NCBI GenBank assembly: GCA_963920665.1
Contig: OY987273.1
Location: 5,210,501-5,274,500, forward strand
DNA: 64,000 nt
Direction of reading: 5' to 3'
Origin: Straminergon stramineum
Lineage: Eukaryota; Streptophyta; Bryopsida; Hypnales; Calliergonaceae
Numbering within the stretch: position 1 is the first letter of the stretch; each line of letters starts with the position of its first letter. The position numbers and the translations under genes were made by a program. The notes below the pieces were generated by a model that searched no databases, was not told the origin of the DNA, and saw only the letters and a list, made by a program, of their open reading frames with translations. This document shows positions 1 through 11,807 of this stretch, in pieces.

Positions 1-3000
1 CCCCTATAATTTAGAAACATAGCTTCTATTGTGGGGACTTCAAAACATCTTGACATGCTATAAAGTAACATCATAGTAAGTTGTAGTTGAGGTCCCCATC
101 AACTTCATTAGCATTGTTTCTAAATGAACCTTTCTTCAAAATCAGTGTGGGAACATCCTTTAATAATGAATTGTCCATCATGAATCCTCAAAGGATATGG
201 GATAATTTGAAGATGAGAGCTTGATCACTCATTGTCAAAATGCAGGAATTGTGCTCAAAGTAGAATTTTAGTCCTCATTTTAGCATAATAGAATACCTTC
301 TTTCAAAAAACTTTGAACTAAAAAAAAGTGGTTAATTAAGCTAAGTTTAATCTCTAAATTTTCTTTTGAGGTTTTGAGGCTCCAAATGTCAAAGTTATGG
401 ACAAGTTCTAGAGAGGGATTGGAAGAGTTAGACATTTTTTTGGACAATTAAAAACATTCTCTTTGATATGTGTCCATAAATTTTTATTGGAGTCTTCAAA
501 TCTCAAATCCATTTTTGTAAATGAAATTTGGCTTGATTTCACAAATTTTTAAAGATCAAAGTTTTTTGGGAAAAATTATTCTACTATGCCTTAAATGAGG
601 TTTGAAATTCTACTTTGAGATTATTTCAAATTATTGTGAAATTCTTAAGAGAAAAATGAAAAAAACTCTTACTTATCGTGAATAGACTCAAAAAATCTGA
701 AATTTTCACCATATTAGTACCATTATATTTCAGTGCATAAGAGCATGGTATAAATGAAAGTTATCATGCTATTCTAAAATTAGAAAATCAACAAACTAGG
801 CACAAAGTTCATATTCCCAAGAAAATCTAAAAAACAATTTGGACCCTTTTCATTTGTTTCAGAAAAATCATTGAAACTTGAGGACTAGGCATGCACTGAT
901 CTTGTATTAGAAGACTAGGGTTGTAATGGAGTTGCTATAATTGTTGCATACCAGCTACATTGGTCACCCTCCATGGAACCTCTACAACTCATTCAAGTAT
1001 TCTCCCTCACCCCAATGTATGTCTAAACCCTTGTATTGTATTCTTGGTAGAATACAAGCTTTGCATAGGCACAAAATCTTTAATTTTGCTGATTTTATTT
1101 ATTTTTAAATTGCTAAATTTTCAACTTCCTCTTGCCCCCAAATTTATAGTTCAACATATTTCATATTCATTCCATTTGTATTATGTAAATGCAACTAGAA
1201 CACAATCCATAGGGCTAGCCATTTCTGGTCATGTCGGCGTTAAAGGGTTAATACCATAAAGAACTAATGAGAATAGCTATTTTTGTTGCATAACACAAAT
1301 CACAAAAAATATAAATCAAAATCTAATGTGGTTTGTTCCACAAAAATAGTATACAAACATATGTTGACTATGTATGCAAATTGTAAAGTATTTGCCCTTA
1401 TAGAGAAAGAATAAATAAATTTAGAATCTTATATTTTTCAATTTCTGAATTTGAACATTAGATCATGTTGTAAACAAAATTTTGCACAACTAATTTATAA
1501 TCTATATTTGTAGTTGCAAACAAATTAAATTGATGATGTCCAAATTTTATTAGAGACACTCCATTTTCTTATATAATTGTATAATAATTATATAGAGGTA
1601 TGGTCAAACTTGAAAAATAATTGAAACCACTAACAACTCTTACTTATTGAAATGCATCTATAACACTCTAATTTGTCCAGTTACATTGTTGTAGAAAAAG
1701 ATGTTGAGCATGTTTTTGTAATCAAAATGTACTTTATCCATTTTTTTCCTACTTTCGTGAACCCTCAAATGTATTTATACATAGGATTAGTTTTGGGGAT
1801 CATAGAGAAGAATTGCACTTCCTAGTCCTTTGTGCTTTTGAATCCTTAATCTATAAGTTTGTGGGAAACAAAAATGAAATATTCCTAAACAATGGCTACA
1901 CTTTTTTTTTTGAACTCATGGATTTAAGTTGTTGGAATCAAGTTGAGAAAAAACATGTAGAAGTTAGTAATTATTTGAAGATTTGAAATTCAAAAGAATA
2001 CTAAGTTTATAGAATTTTATTTGCACCCTACATTTAAGATAAATTATACATTATGAGGAACAATCCAGTTAGAAGACAAGAGATGTGGGTGCTATGAAAT
2101 AGAGACTGTCACTAATAAGGACTAATTGAAAAGCAATTGTAATTGCTAAAAAGGTAGGAACAAAATTGGAAATGAATACATGTAGTAGTAATTTATTCAT
2201 CACTGAAATAAACCCAAGGGGAAATTGCTTTTTTGGTTGGACATATCTCTATAGGATTGTTCAAGCACTTTAGTTTGAGGAACTTGTACTTGTAGAACTT
2301 AAGGATTTGAAAATTTTTTCCATTACTCAAATAATGTGAATGTCAGGGTTTATAATAAGTGAATTCAAGGGTTGGATTAAATGAAAATGAGAATATATTA
2401 TTTTAGGTCTCTTTTATAATTTTTCAATTTTTTGTTCTTCATATTCTAGTATGTATTTGGTAAATTTTTGTTTCTTTCTTTATCTTTGGTTAGAATCACC
2501 TTTCGGCCTAAATAGCTATCCATTTGCAATTTCATTTTTAGTGATTATTTATCATGATTTCTTCATTTGTACGCGGGTTTCCTTTTTTGATTCCTTTTTT
2601 TTTTCCTTGGGATCACTTTGATTTTCATGTTATGTCCTTATGCCTTTTTGTTGAAAGCCTTTTATGAACTTGAGAACCCTTTAATAATCTTATTTTCTTT
2701 TTTAAACTTCTTTCTTTTTGACAAAGAATCTTTGTTTGTCTCTTTATGGTGGAATTGATTAAGTTCTCATTAGTTTTGTAAAGCATCTACATATTGCGCT
2801 CCACCATAAATAAAAGTGTTTCATGTATTTACAGAATGGCACTAAGTTTTTAAATTGTCATACCATGCAATTTCAATTATGGCATCATGGTGCCTCTAGG
2901 ATATCATTGATTTCAATCACATAGACTCTTATTATACATAAAGGCAATTAGGCATTAATTATATCAATCAATAATATTCATACCAATGCATGAACATCTA

Positions 3001-4605
3001 TATGAAGGTTATGTCCATAGTTCTTCAATGTCCTATGACAATATTGATTGCGCCACTAACTTCATTGAAGTGTAATGTAAATTCATTCATTTGTTAGAAG
3101 TCTAAAGTTTGAAAAAAGCATAAGTACTTGCATTCCATGAAATTATTTTCTTTGCAATGAAGAATATTTTGTAGAATTCAAATATTCTAGGCTTTTGATT
3201 ATTTTATTATTTTTCGTAATAAAACTATGAGTACAAAGGAGCATGATTTCATCTCATCATACAAGTAGAAATTGTTTAGTGTACACCAAAATAATGCTTA
3301 ATGTCATCATTACTCTTTTGAAGAGTAAAATCATTATAACAAACAATGATTCCAATACTACTAGAATTTCAAATGCATATTACATTGCCATTCTGGAATG
3401 ACATATGCAAATCACTTGACAAATACATATCATTAAATCCTAAATCCTACAAGTATACTATAAATGAATACTATAAATTGAGTTTACATTTCAATGAATA
3501 AGAATTATGTAAGTACAAAAAAACACAGAATTGTAGTACAATTGAAAGATTGAATTCATATCGAATATATGAAGTAGTATTCATATTCAGAGTAAGAGAC
3601 GAATTTCTATAGCATACAATAATTGTAAATGGATTGCCATGTTTCATGTTTATATGAAACCGCTCACAAGTGATGGTAAATGAATTATGGAAAGCATTGT
3701 AGTAAACAATGTCCCTAAAATTCTAAGTTTTTCACCCCTAAAGTCCCAAGGCCATTTTTCTTTCAAAAACCACTCAAAACTGCTACTTCTATTGCATTCA
3801 TGTAAGAAATCGGAAAAAATACTTTTTTTAGAATCTAATTGTAGCATCTTCTACCAAACATTTCTTGGATCATGTAGTGAAAATTTCATGATATTTGACC
3901 GTACACATTGAAAGACATTAGCATTCACAGTGAAAGAATTTTTTGTTTTGAATAAGGTCCAATTGCTTGCTAAATAAGAAACTCTATATCTTTCATATCA
4001 GTAATCCAAATGGGATGAATCAAAGCTTCCCATTTAGGCAAAAATATAATCTATAAGAATAAAATAATAAAAGAAAATATTTCAATTTTTTACAAATTTT
4101 GTTTGTTGCCCGCTCTCCCCATCTTCAGGTTATTGTGGCTTATCTTTTGCTCCCAACCACTAATTGAAATACAAATTATATTCCCCAAGAGCTAACAAGT
4201 TTTTATATCTTATGAGAAAGTTTTAAAATAAATCACTAACAATTGAGCTCATAGGAACCTACTTGAAATCCATGTTGTCCCCCGTAAGTACATTGAGACT
4301 TTAAGGGTTAAAGAGTACTTTCGTACAATCAAGCCATGAACTTCACATAAATTGCATCTCCTAAGAAACTTAGGAGATTCCAAATTTTTTTCCTAGAAAT
4401 CTGGAATTGTTCACAATCCTAAACATAAACCCTACATTGCACATAATTAGGATCCCAAACCGTCGAAGGAAGGATTTTTTAAAAAACCTAGACACTAGAC
4501 AAAGTATAAGCAAAGAAGCAATTATTGGGAATCCCCTAGTAATGAGAGTCACATGAACAAAAATTAAGACAATAACATGAATACTAGATACACTATAAAC
4601 AAATG
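1..4605. other. AT-rich non-coding tract, no gene recognised
   Basis: Only short chance ORFs occur, with no family signature on either strand. The bases are AT-rich with scattered A and T runs. Open frames near 960 (99 codons) and 3650-3911 overlap or oppose each other and show no domain or codon bias, so I treat them as chance. I see no terminal repeats, satellite or RNA gene here. Confidence 0.6.
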
Positions 4606-4815
4606 AATTTTTTTGGTTGGTATTAGTAAAGCCTTTTTTTGGTTGGTATTAGCAAAAACTTTTTTTGGTTGATATCAGTGAAGACTTTTTTTGGTTGATA
4701 TCAGTGAAGACTTTTTTTGGTTGGTATTAGTAAAGCCTTTTTGTCTAGTATTAATAAAGCCTTTTTTGGTTGGTCTTAGTGAAGCCTTTCTAAGCTGGTA
4801 TTAGAGAAACCCTTT
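4606..4815. repeat. 26-bp tandem repeat, about 8 units
   Basis: The unit runs TTTTTTTGGTTGGTATTAGT plus AAAGCC, with single-base variants. The GGTT anchor falls at 4615, 4641, 4667, 4693 and 4719, an exact 26-bp step. Later degenerate units are anchored near 4744, 4768 and 4795, at 24-27 bp steps. Every unit has a T-run on the plus strand. It does not extend into a recognisable gene. It is a minisatellite, possibly a fragment of an older element. Confidence 0.85.
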
Positions 4816-5344
4816 CAGAGTTGCTTTTGTTCTTCAATTGCATCTTTATGTAGCAAAGCTGACAAAAAGCAGCACATAAAGAAGCATTTAAGTGCTGCCA
4901 TAGAAAGTGGACCATGAACATTGTCAAATGCGATGTATTTCCAAAGAATTTGAATTCATGCACCAATTCTTCCCCACCCCTCGATTGGTGGAAGCTCAAG
5001 TTCTCTCCCTTGCAACTTTCACGTTGCAACTGTGTTTTGCTTGCATAGCTGCACCATTTGATTGTTCTAATTTTTTAGTTGCTCATCTTTGACCTATAGG
5101 ACGCTTCAGCATTTCCAATCCACCTTTGTTTCCAATAGGCTTGTTCAAATAGTGGGGACTTTAAGAAGACGAGTGTGTACATTGATTGCAGTTGCTGGTA
5201 AGTAGTATTGTGCTTTGACTTCTAATTTGTACAGTACGTACTACTTCATGTTATTGTTGTACCTAACATCCTATTGATTTTCGATTAGTAGTTTCATTAT
5301 CAAAAGAGTGAAATATAGAAATTTGATTGCTATTATGTCCGATG
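4816..5344. other. Non-coding stretch, nothing recognised
   Basis: Overlapping open frames on both strands around 4790-5092 are short and carry no family motif. No repeat or terminal structure is visible. The left end of element A may lie here, but I could not find a terminal inverted repeat or target duplication. Confidence 0.4.
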
Positions 5345-6315
5345 AGAGTGTTGGTATTGTGCATCATCGAGATGGTGAGATATACATCTTCCAAAATTTT
5401 CGCTGAAAATTATAGAGGATCTTATATTATATCAGTATAGAGTATATCCTCGAGTCAACGATATCAATTGAACTCAATATATAATTGAGAATTATGGACT
5501 CTAGGAGAAGATAGAATGGTCTGAATTCTTGAGACTCATCCATCATATCCATGAGTTGATGATATCTATTTAATTTAGTAATATGTGGGTCTTATTGTCG
5601 ACACGAGGATAGGTCTTAGTTTTATATTCCTATGAATGATATAGATTTTATAGTATAATGGACGATATCCATCTTAAAGTCTAATGATTGAAGGTTTATA
5701 TTTCAAGAAGTCTTATCGTCGACTCCATGATATTGAAATCTTGTAATTTGGGTCCCTAGTTTCTAAATCGTAAAATATTTTAGAGAAGTATTTGTCTAAT
5801 GGTCGTATTGTCGACTCGAGGATAAGTCACATTTTCAAGAATAATCTCTATTATCGATAAGAATTTACTAGACTCCAAGTTAGATTATAACTAAGGAAGG
5901 TTAACATGTTTGTATTCTCAGGAGGATATCATCGACTTAGTGATACTCATTTTTACTTTGTGCATGATCCTCTAATTTGCATTTGTTTTATAAATTGAGT
6001 TTATAATATATAATATACTTTCATACATTATTCGACTATGTTTTGTTGGTGTTCCTTCGAATGTCTTTGACACTTTATCTTAGATTTGATGATAGCCTTT
6101 ATGTCCATTTAGAGGTTATGTTATCCTCCATTCAATGATAATTATTTCATTTTGGAATACATTAGTCTTATTATCTATTTACTCATGAATGTGAAATTTA
6201 TATATTCACAAATAATATCTTCTATATATTGTAATTGACGATAAGCCCTTCATATGATGATGTTGGATGGTTTATATTTTTGGATTCACACATGATTATC
6301 GTTGAGTCGACGATA
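5345..6315. repeat. Dispersed 19-bp palindrome array, left flank of element A
   Basis: Seven recognisable copies of a near-palindrome with ideal form TATCGTCGAGTCGACGATA lie at about 5445, 5545, 5593, 5714, 5806, 5927 and 6297, with weaker half-sites such as 5363 and 6572. Several copies start TATTGTCGA or TATCCTCGA. Spacing is irregular (48 to about 370 bp). They precede a transposase-like gene at 6868, as expected for subterminal transposase binding sites, but I see no matching array downstream of the gene. Function is inferred from position and symmetry only. Confidence 0.6.
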
Positions 6316-6867
6316 CCCATTTCTAACTTTGATAGTCATATTCTAAGTCGTATATGACTAAGAACTTGATAAATAATGAAGAGTCATATTCTACGTCATT
6401 TAGAAATAGTCAAAATTTCTTGTACATTATTGGACCAATGATTTTTTTGTTGTTGCTTGAAGTCTTTCTGAATTTATTACTTCATATGAAAAATACTTTT
6501 AGAAATTATTCACAAGGAAACTTTTTGTAGTTACAAATTCTGAGTTAAAGACAATTCTTTACTCTATCTTTGGTTTGAGGATAGACATATGTATTTTGTG
6601 ATTATTCTAACAGCCAATTTAATTTGTGTTATCTACAATTCCAATTGATTAAGAGTTCACATCGATTTCAGGATAAGAATTTTCTTTGTAATATATTCAA
6701 AATAGATTGTATATAATGTATATTTCATATAGTCTTCTGTTTGAAATTGAGTGTGACACATTCAGACGATCATGTGTTGTTATCGTATTTGAGATAATTG
6801 TTCTCATTCACTAATTGGCTCTGGCCTGTAGAATGGATATTCACGACCTGAAGATTTTGCAAACCCG

Positions 6868-9679
6868 ATGTCTACGTTACACCCTGATGTCTATACATGT
6901 GACGGGATTCCTCGTGCAAAATGGAACTTCAAACCACTTACTCTCCGTAATGAAGTAGGGGATGATGTCGCAAATGCACTCTTACAGAGTGTCGATCCAG
7001 ATGTTGTGGTAGACAGCGACGGGAAGCCTCTTGGCGATGATCGAGTTTTCGTTCAAATTGCACAGTCCTTGTGTGAGGCAGAAGTCCCAATTGGGTGGAT
7101 GTGGTCAATTCACTCCTAGCACATCAAGCAAGTTTTTCTCTTTGGTGTCAGTTTGTATGACCATGACCAGATGCATATTTACAACACGGCCATAAATGCT
7201 ACTAATAGAAGAATTCGTAAAGGGGTTTGATCCTATGAAAGCTTTCGAGAGAGAATGGAGCTTAGTTATCTCAAAAAAGAGATCCTCTTGGTTCCTCAAG
7301 CAATCACTGAAGTCTCTACCAAAACTTGTTGTCCAAACAATTGTTTGCAACCTTTTCCATGGGGGCAAATTCAAGCCATTCGTTCTGAACTCCATGTTAA
7401 CGATGGGGTATATGCTCAAAAGAAGTGTCTTCTTGAGGTGCATAGGCAGATCCACAAGGATCTTGTTGGCAAGGAGTGGATTACCTTGAAAGGAAGGTAA
7501 GTGTGTCCCATTGCATGGTGGACCATTCATGGGGTTTCGAAAGCTACCTTTTATAGGTACAAAGAGATGGCCAAGGATGGGAAGCAAGCAGAGGTGCATG
7601 GGAATTTGGGGTCCAAAAAACCAAGGAAACATATTGTACAAGCTACTATGACACTTCGAACATTAGTGGTTCCTGAAGCTAACAAAATGCCACACAAAAC
7701 GAGGACACTTGAATTAGGGGAGAAAGTCCCTACAATGGTTTTGTTGTCTGCATTTTGTTGGATTGATCAAATACCAAAAATCAATGAGGCCAATGTAACT
7801 TTAAATTTGCAACCAATTTCTTCGAGTGGCTTGAGCAACATTTGACGTGCTTCTTTCCCAGAATTTACTCCAAAAGCACATGGAGATAGTTTCGCTCAAT
7901 GTGGCTTATGTGATAAATACAAGCAATTAAGGAGTGCATGCACTCCCTTTCGTACGTGCAAGAGAGGTGGACCGTTGCTTTGGATACCCACCTTGTGGGC
8001 CAAAGGGTCCACAGAGAACTGTACTATGCAAATCGGCATATTTTTGAAACATATCCTAAGAAGTTGCTAACTATTATCCATGATAAAATGGATCACTCCA
8101 AGACCGCTTCCCCACACTTCTCTCACAAGATCAAAGCAATGGATTCCTACATGAAAATGCCCGTTGCAGTTACGGGTATGATTGCTCATGGGCATAGGGA
8201 TGTTCAATATGCAAACCATGGTTTGGACATTTTTCCAACAAACTCAAATCATACCATTGGGTCCATCGCAAAGTTATTGCGTGATGTTGAAGAACCACCA
8301 AAGAATTCATCATGCAAGTTATTCTCTGAAAAGGAGAGACAATCCTTATTAACTAAGGCGGTTCTAGAAGAGGCAAATATTTGCTTGGACTCTCTCCTTC
8401 CTCCTCTGGGGGAATCAATTCCAACTCAACCTTTACGACCAATATTGACTTTGTAGTTGGATAATGCATTAGGGGACAATAAGAATAGATGATTTTTTGC
8501 TTTTTGTTCCCTACTTGTATACAAAGGGATTTTCTGCGAAGTGTACATCAATTTTCTCATTGTTGGGCACACTCATGAAGACATTGACGCTCTTTTTAGT
8601 CAATGGAGTACTAAATTGAAGACAAACAACTATCCAACACTTCCGAAACTCATGAAATCCTTCATGGATTGCGAAACGCACCCCGTCATTCCTCATCTCA
8701 TCAAGGAAGTTCTTGATTTCAAGCGATATGTAGATGGGTATTTGGGCACAAGAGGAGATTTTTTGGAAGGTCATTCTAGGTCCCAGCAATTCAAGTTTTA
8801 CATGGATTCTAGTGGATGGCCTCTGAAGGAGTATAAAAATCTGCGTATGGACAAGAAATGGTTGCCAAAGCATGGCAAAGGAATTTGTTTATGGTCTAAG
8901 ACTGAAGACATACGTCCAATAGTTCCAAGCGGTGATCCACCACCTCTAGTTCTTGAGAAGATGCATTCTCTCGATGAGATCAAGAGTGGTTTGAACGGTT
9001 TCATTGCACACCAGAGCAGAATGACAAACGATGACCAATCTAGAGAATTTAGGAGGAAGAATGGCCCTATAAAAGAGTATTGGAAAGGTGTTCAAACAAC
9101 TCTTGATGCACCTCTAGAGCCGCATGAGACATTACTACATGGATTCTGGCCGACTTTGAGGATCATCCATGATGAGGCAAATCGCAGGGAGAGGGATGGT
9201 ACACTACGTGAAGGGGATGTAGAGGATGCACCTTTTGTTGGATGAAGGCGTGATCGTCCCCATGCTTCTTTCCATGTTAATCGCGATACGTTCATAGGTT
9301 ATTTTGTTGTGGTACGGCCTGCTAATGGTGACTCCAAGCCATTATCGTTTGCTAGAGCCATTACGAATCTGAATCCACATCCAAGGCATATGAATATGAT
9401 CCAAATCCAATATTGGATGCCAACTTTAGATCGACACATTAACATGGAAACATATGATGGATGGGACATAAAAAAAGGGAATGTGTGGCATGAAGATCAA
9501 GCAATAACCCAACATGGTCGAGCACAGATTGTATCATGACTGCTTGGAAGCCACGTATGCAAGAGGGGACTTCAGATCCAAGGGTGGCAATTCCAAAGCC
9601 ACAAATTGACATCATCAAAGCATCAATGGAAGCTTTTACAACTAATTTAGACAACAATGAGTCTATGGCGGAAAGATGA
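6868..9679 (+). pseudogene. Decayed DUF7869-type (transposase-like) gene, element A
   Basis: The coding track runs through several frames. It has an N-terminal segment (6868-7119); a Cys-containing segment ending in EWITLKG and WWTIHGVSKATFYRYKEMAK (about 7250-7590); a segment with HGNLGSKKPRK and MPHKTRTLE (7590-7845); CGLCDKYKQLRSAC (about 7900); IIHDKMDHSKT (about 8080); LDNALGDNKNR (about 8457-8490); and VGHTHEDIDALFSQ (about 8560). I connect the GHTHEDID and LDN..DNKN motifs with the DUF7869 family from memory. Acidic residues in HDKMD, LDN/DNKN and HEDID are candidate RNase-H-fold catalytic residues, which is inference. Stops and frame changes occur near 7119, 7500, 7845, 7960, 8456 and 9243, so it is dead. 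The reading ends at TGA 9677-9679 after a tail rich in Asn and Met. Confidence 0.75.
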
Positions 9680-10166
9680 ATAGTGTGTAGGTATATAAGT
9701 AGTTTTTGTTGTAGGATGCGAAGTAGCATGGACTTTGCATTTACATGTTTTGAGATGTTTGCATAAATATATTTTGTCCATTTTATTAGAGTAGTTTGAT
9801 TGTGTTACAATTGTTGATTTCTATTAATAGTATATTTTATCTTCTTATTTTTCTCGAATGTTCTGCATTAAGTGTATTCATTTGAATTTTTTGTAATAAA
9901 GATGTTTTTCATGTTAAAGTTTGGTATCAACAACCTAAAGATTAGTCCTTTCGTAGATGCACCTCTCAATTTCAAGAAATGTCTCAATTGATGACATCTT
10001 GCATGTTTTAAAGTGTATATTTTTAATGAAAGAAAAATGTTCAAAAGATGAATGCAGCTTCTTCTTGCTATTTATAGCAATAGTAAATTAATTAAATATG
10101 TACTTTGAAATTTTTAAGTCTCAATTTATTGAACTCTTTTGTTTTCTAAATATAGAAGTGAATTAA
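9680..10166. other. Non-coding right flank of element A
   Basis: AT-rich, with no ORF of interest and no clear copy of the 19-bp palindrome found on the left side. The right end of element A could lie here, but no inverted end matches. Confidence 0.4.
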
Positions 10167-10545
10167 AATGAGACCAGGGTTGTTCTATCAAACACATTTT
10201 GGGGTTCGGGTGTCGAGTTGTTCGTCTGATGTCGCATGTTGTATAAGACAAGTGTCACATACACTAGACAATTTTGTCACATAAGGTCTTATCCTAGCAA
10301 TAGAGACAATTTGAAATCTCCCTTTATTTATGATCTATAATTTAGAATGTAATAAGTGATTATTAAATTGAGACACTTCAATAAAATGAAACTCAAATAT
10401 GTCAAGATTGGAAATAGAAAGAGCTTTTTTTGAAAATCAACCTTAAAGTTGACTTTATTAGACGGACAAGGGGGTCTACTAGACGTGTTGGACGTCGTGT
10501 TTGTCGTGTTGTCGAGTTGTTCGGTTGAACAACCATGAATGAGAC
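10167..10545. mobile_element. 363-bp hAT-type MITE, copy 1, with 8-bp target duplication
   Basis: The element spans 10175-10537. Its ends are CAGGGTTGTTC at the left and, read inward from the right, CATGGTTGTTC. It is flanked by a perfect 8-bp duplication AATGAGAC at 10167-10174 and 10538-10545. A second copy of exactly the same length lies inverted at 30955-31317. The internal sequence matches along its length, including the TTGGGGTT and GACAAGTGTCAC stretches. The 8-bp duplication and CAGGG-like ends are typical of hAT elements. It has no coding capacity, so it depends on a transposase made elsewhere. Confidence 0.9.
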
Positions 10546-10935
10546 CGTAGCTTGTCTCAATTTAACGAATAAGGCCTTATCATAGCTTACTGGAGGGGGT
10601 TCCTATTGGGCGGTTCTCAACCAAGCTTGTTGTCCATTGAAGTTGATGACAAAAAGGTCAATCTGATGGTAGATCAAGTGGATGCTGCATTGAGAACCTT
10701 GAACGCAAAGGAAGTAGATTTGTCTCCCAAACGAACCTTGAAATAGAAGAGGGAGGATGAGGATGACAATGACCACTCTTTGGAAACCAAACAACTATTT
10801 CTGGCGGTTGACATGCAAGTTAGAGTTGAAGGAGGTGTTGTTGGTAGTTCTAGATGAAATGTTCAACGAATGAGTGCATGACTTATGGCTAAAGAGGGGC
10901 CATCTCACAATGTAGGAGAGGGTAGTGGTAGTTAA
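10546..10935 (+). pseudogene. 3' fragment of hAT-associated ORF1 (copy 1)
   Basis: The frame reads AYWRGFLLGGSQPSLLSIEV, then VNLMVDQVDAALRTLNAKEV, DLSPKRTLK and KREDEDDNDHS, ending MAKEGPSHNVGEGSGS at TAA 10933-10935. It matches the C-terminal end of the ORF1 copies ending at 32855 (plus) and 50066 (minus). In-frame stops lie inside the basic stretch and near 10857. The upstream part of ORF1, including the RING region, is missing here. The break lies next to the 363-bp MITE, whose own target duplication is intact, so the truncation is a separate event. The basic tail followed by an acidic run looks like a nuclear localisation signal. Confidence 0.8.
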
Positions 10936-11080
10936 ATGTAAGAGAGGCTTTCTTTTATCTATTATGTCTATTGGTATAGAAGTATATGGAATGTTATTTT
11001 GATGTTATAACTTATAAGGGTTGAGTACTAGTAATTCATTGTATTGAAGATGTTTTTTTATTTGTTTTGAAATTATAAAT

Positions 11081-11112
11081 ATATCTATATCTATATCTAT
11101 ATCTATATATCT
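11081..11112. repeat. (TATATC)n microsatellite
   Basis: About five uninterrupted units of TATATC lie on the plus strand within the spacer of hAT copy 1. It is a simple sequence repeat with no inferred function. Confidence 0.9.
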
Positions 11113-11274
11113 TTGGATTTACCATTTGTTTTGCTTTCTTTTTAATTCATGCTATTATGAAGTATTCCTTTTTGTGAAGTATGTTTTTTTCATTCTCATC
11201 TTCCAATTATAAATTATAAGACACTTTGACTAAACCGTTTTTCTCTAGAATCTCATGATTCCATCCATAAATCC

Positions 11275-11490
11275 ATATTTTTTCTTACATCTCCTAAATG
11301 CACTATACCTTGCCCATCCACTTGAATTGCTTCATCTGCCTGTTTGTACAATCGACTATTTGTAAAGTCTCCCATTTGCATAGTTGCCTGTCCACAAGTC
11401 TGCTTGCTTGAGCGCGTGGCCGCTCTTTTTAGCTGACTGCGGGTGCGGATGTCCGCCCATCCACCTTGTCTACCTGTTCGGCCCATCATC
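11275..11490. repeat. GC-rich internal array of hAT copy 1
   Basis: A GC-richer patch inside AT-rich surroundings contains repeated CATCCACC, TGCCTGT and GTCCGCCCATCC words. The matching position in copy 3 (49430-49690) has a much clearer array of CGGGCGGACGG-type words. The position between ORF1 and the transposase gene is conserved in copies 1 and 3, so this is probably a decayed version of the same array. Confidence 0.5.
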
Positions 11491-11807
11491 CCCATCCACC
11501 ACTTGAACTAGAGAACTAGGAATTCAAAATTCGTCTCCAACAATTAGGGCCAGTTCTAGACTATAACTAGAGGAACAAAGCCAATTCAAATTACTCTTGA
11601 GAAACCGAATGCTAAGATTTCCAAGGGTTAGGAGCTGCAATTTTTGGGTCCCTTTTTTGGTAATGAATAGTTTGGTGGACAAGGGGGCCTTGATTTCCAA
11701 GCCTTTGTGCACTCATTTCTCATTATCATATTGGGACATTATTCAACCGGTCTTGAAATTTTGAATTTCATTCTAATATACAAAATTCAAACTTGTGACT
11801 TGTCAAT

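Larger units (their letters stand above)
10936..11807. other. Inter-gene spacer between ORF1 fragment and hAT transposase, copy 1
   Basis: It corresponds to the ORF1-to-transposase spacers at 32856-33615 and 49102-50065. It holds the microsatellite at 11081 and the GC-richer stretch at 11275-11490, followed by a conserved segment (about 11570-11710) that also precedes the other two transposase copies. Any promoter of the transposase gene would lie here, but no TATA box can be assigned with confidence. Confidence 0.6.

Noticed and set aside
960..1259. 99-codon ORF at the left side of the window
   Set aside because: No domain, no repeats of it elsewhere in the window, and AT-rich composition expected by chance.
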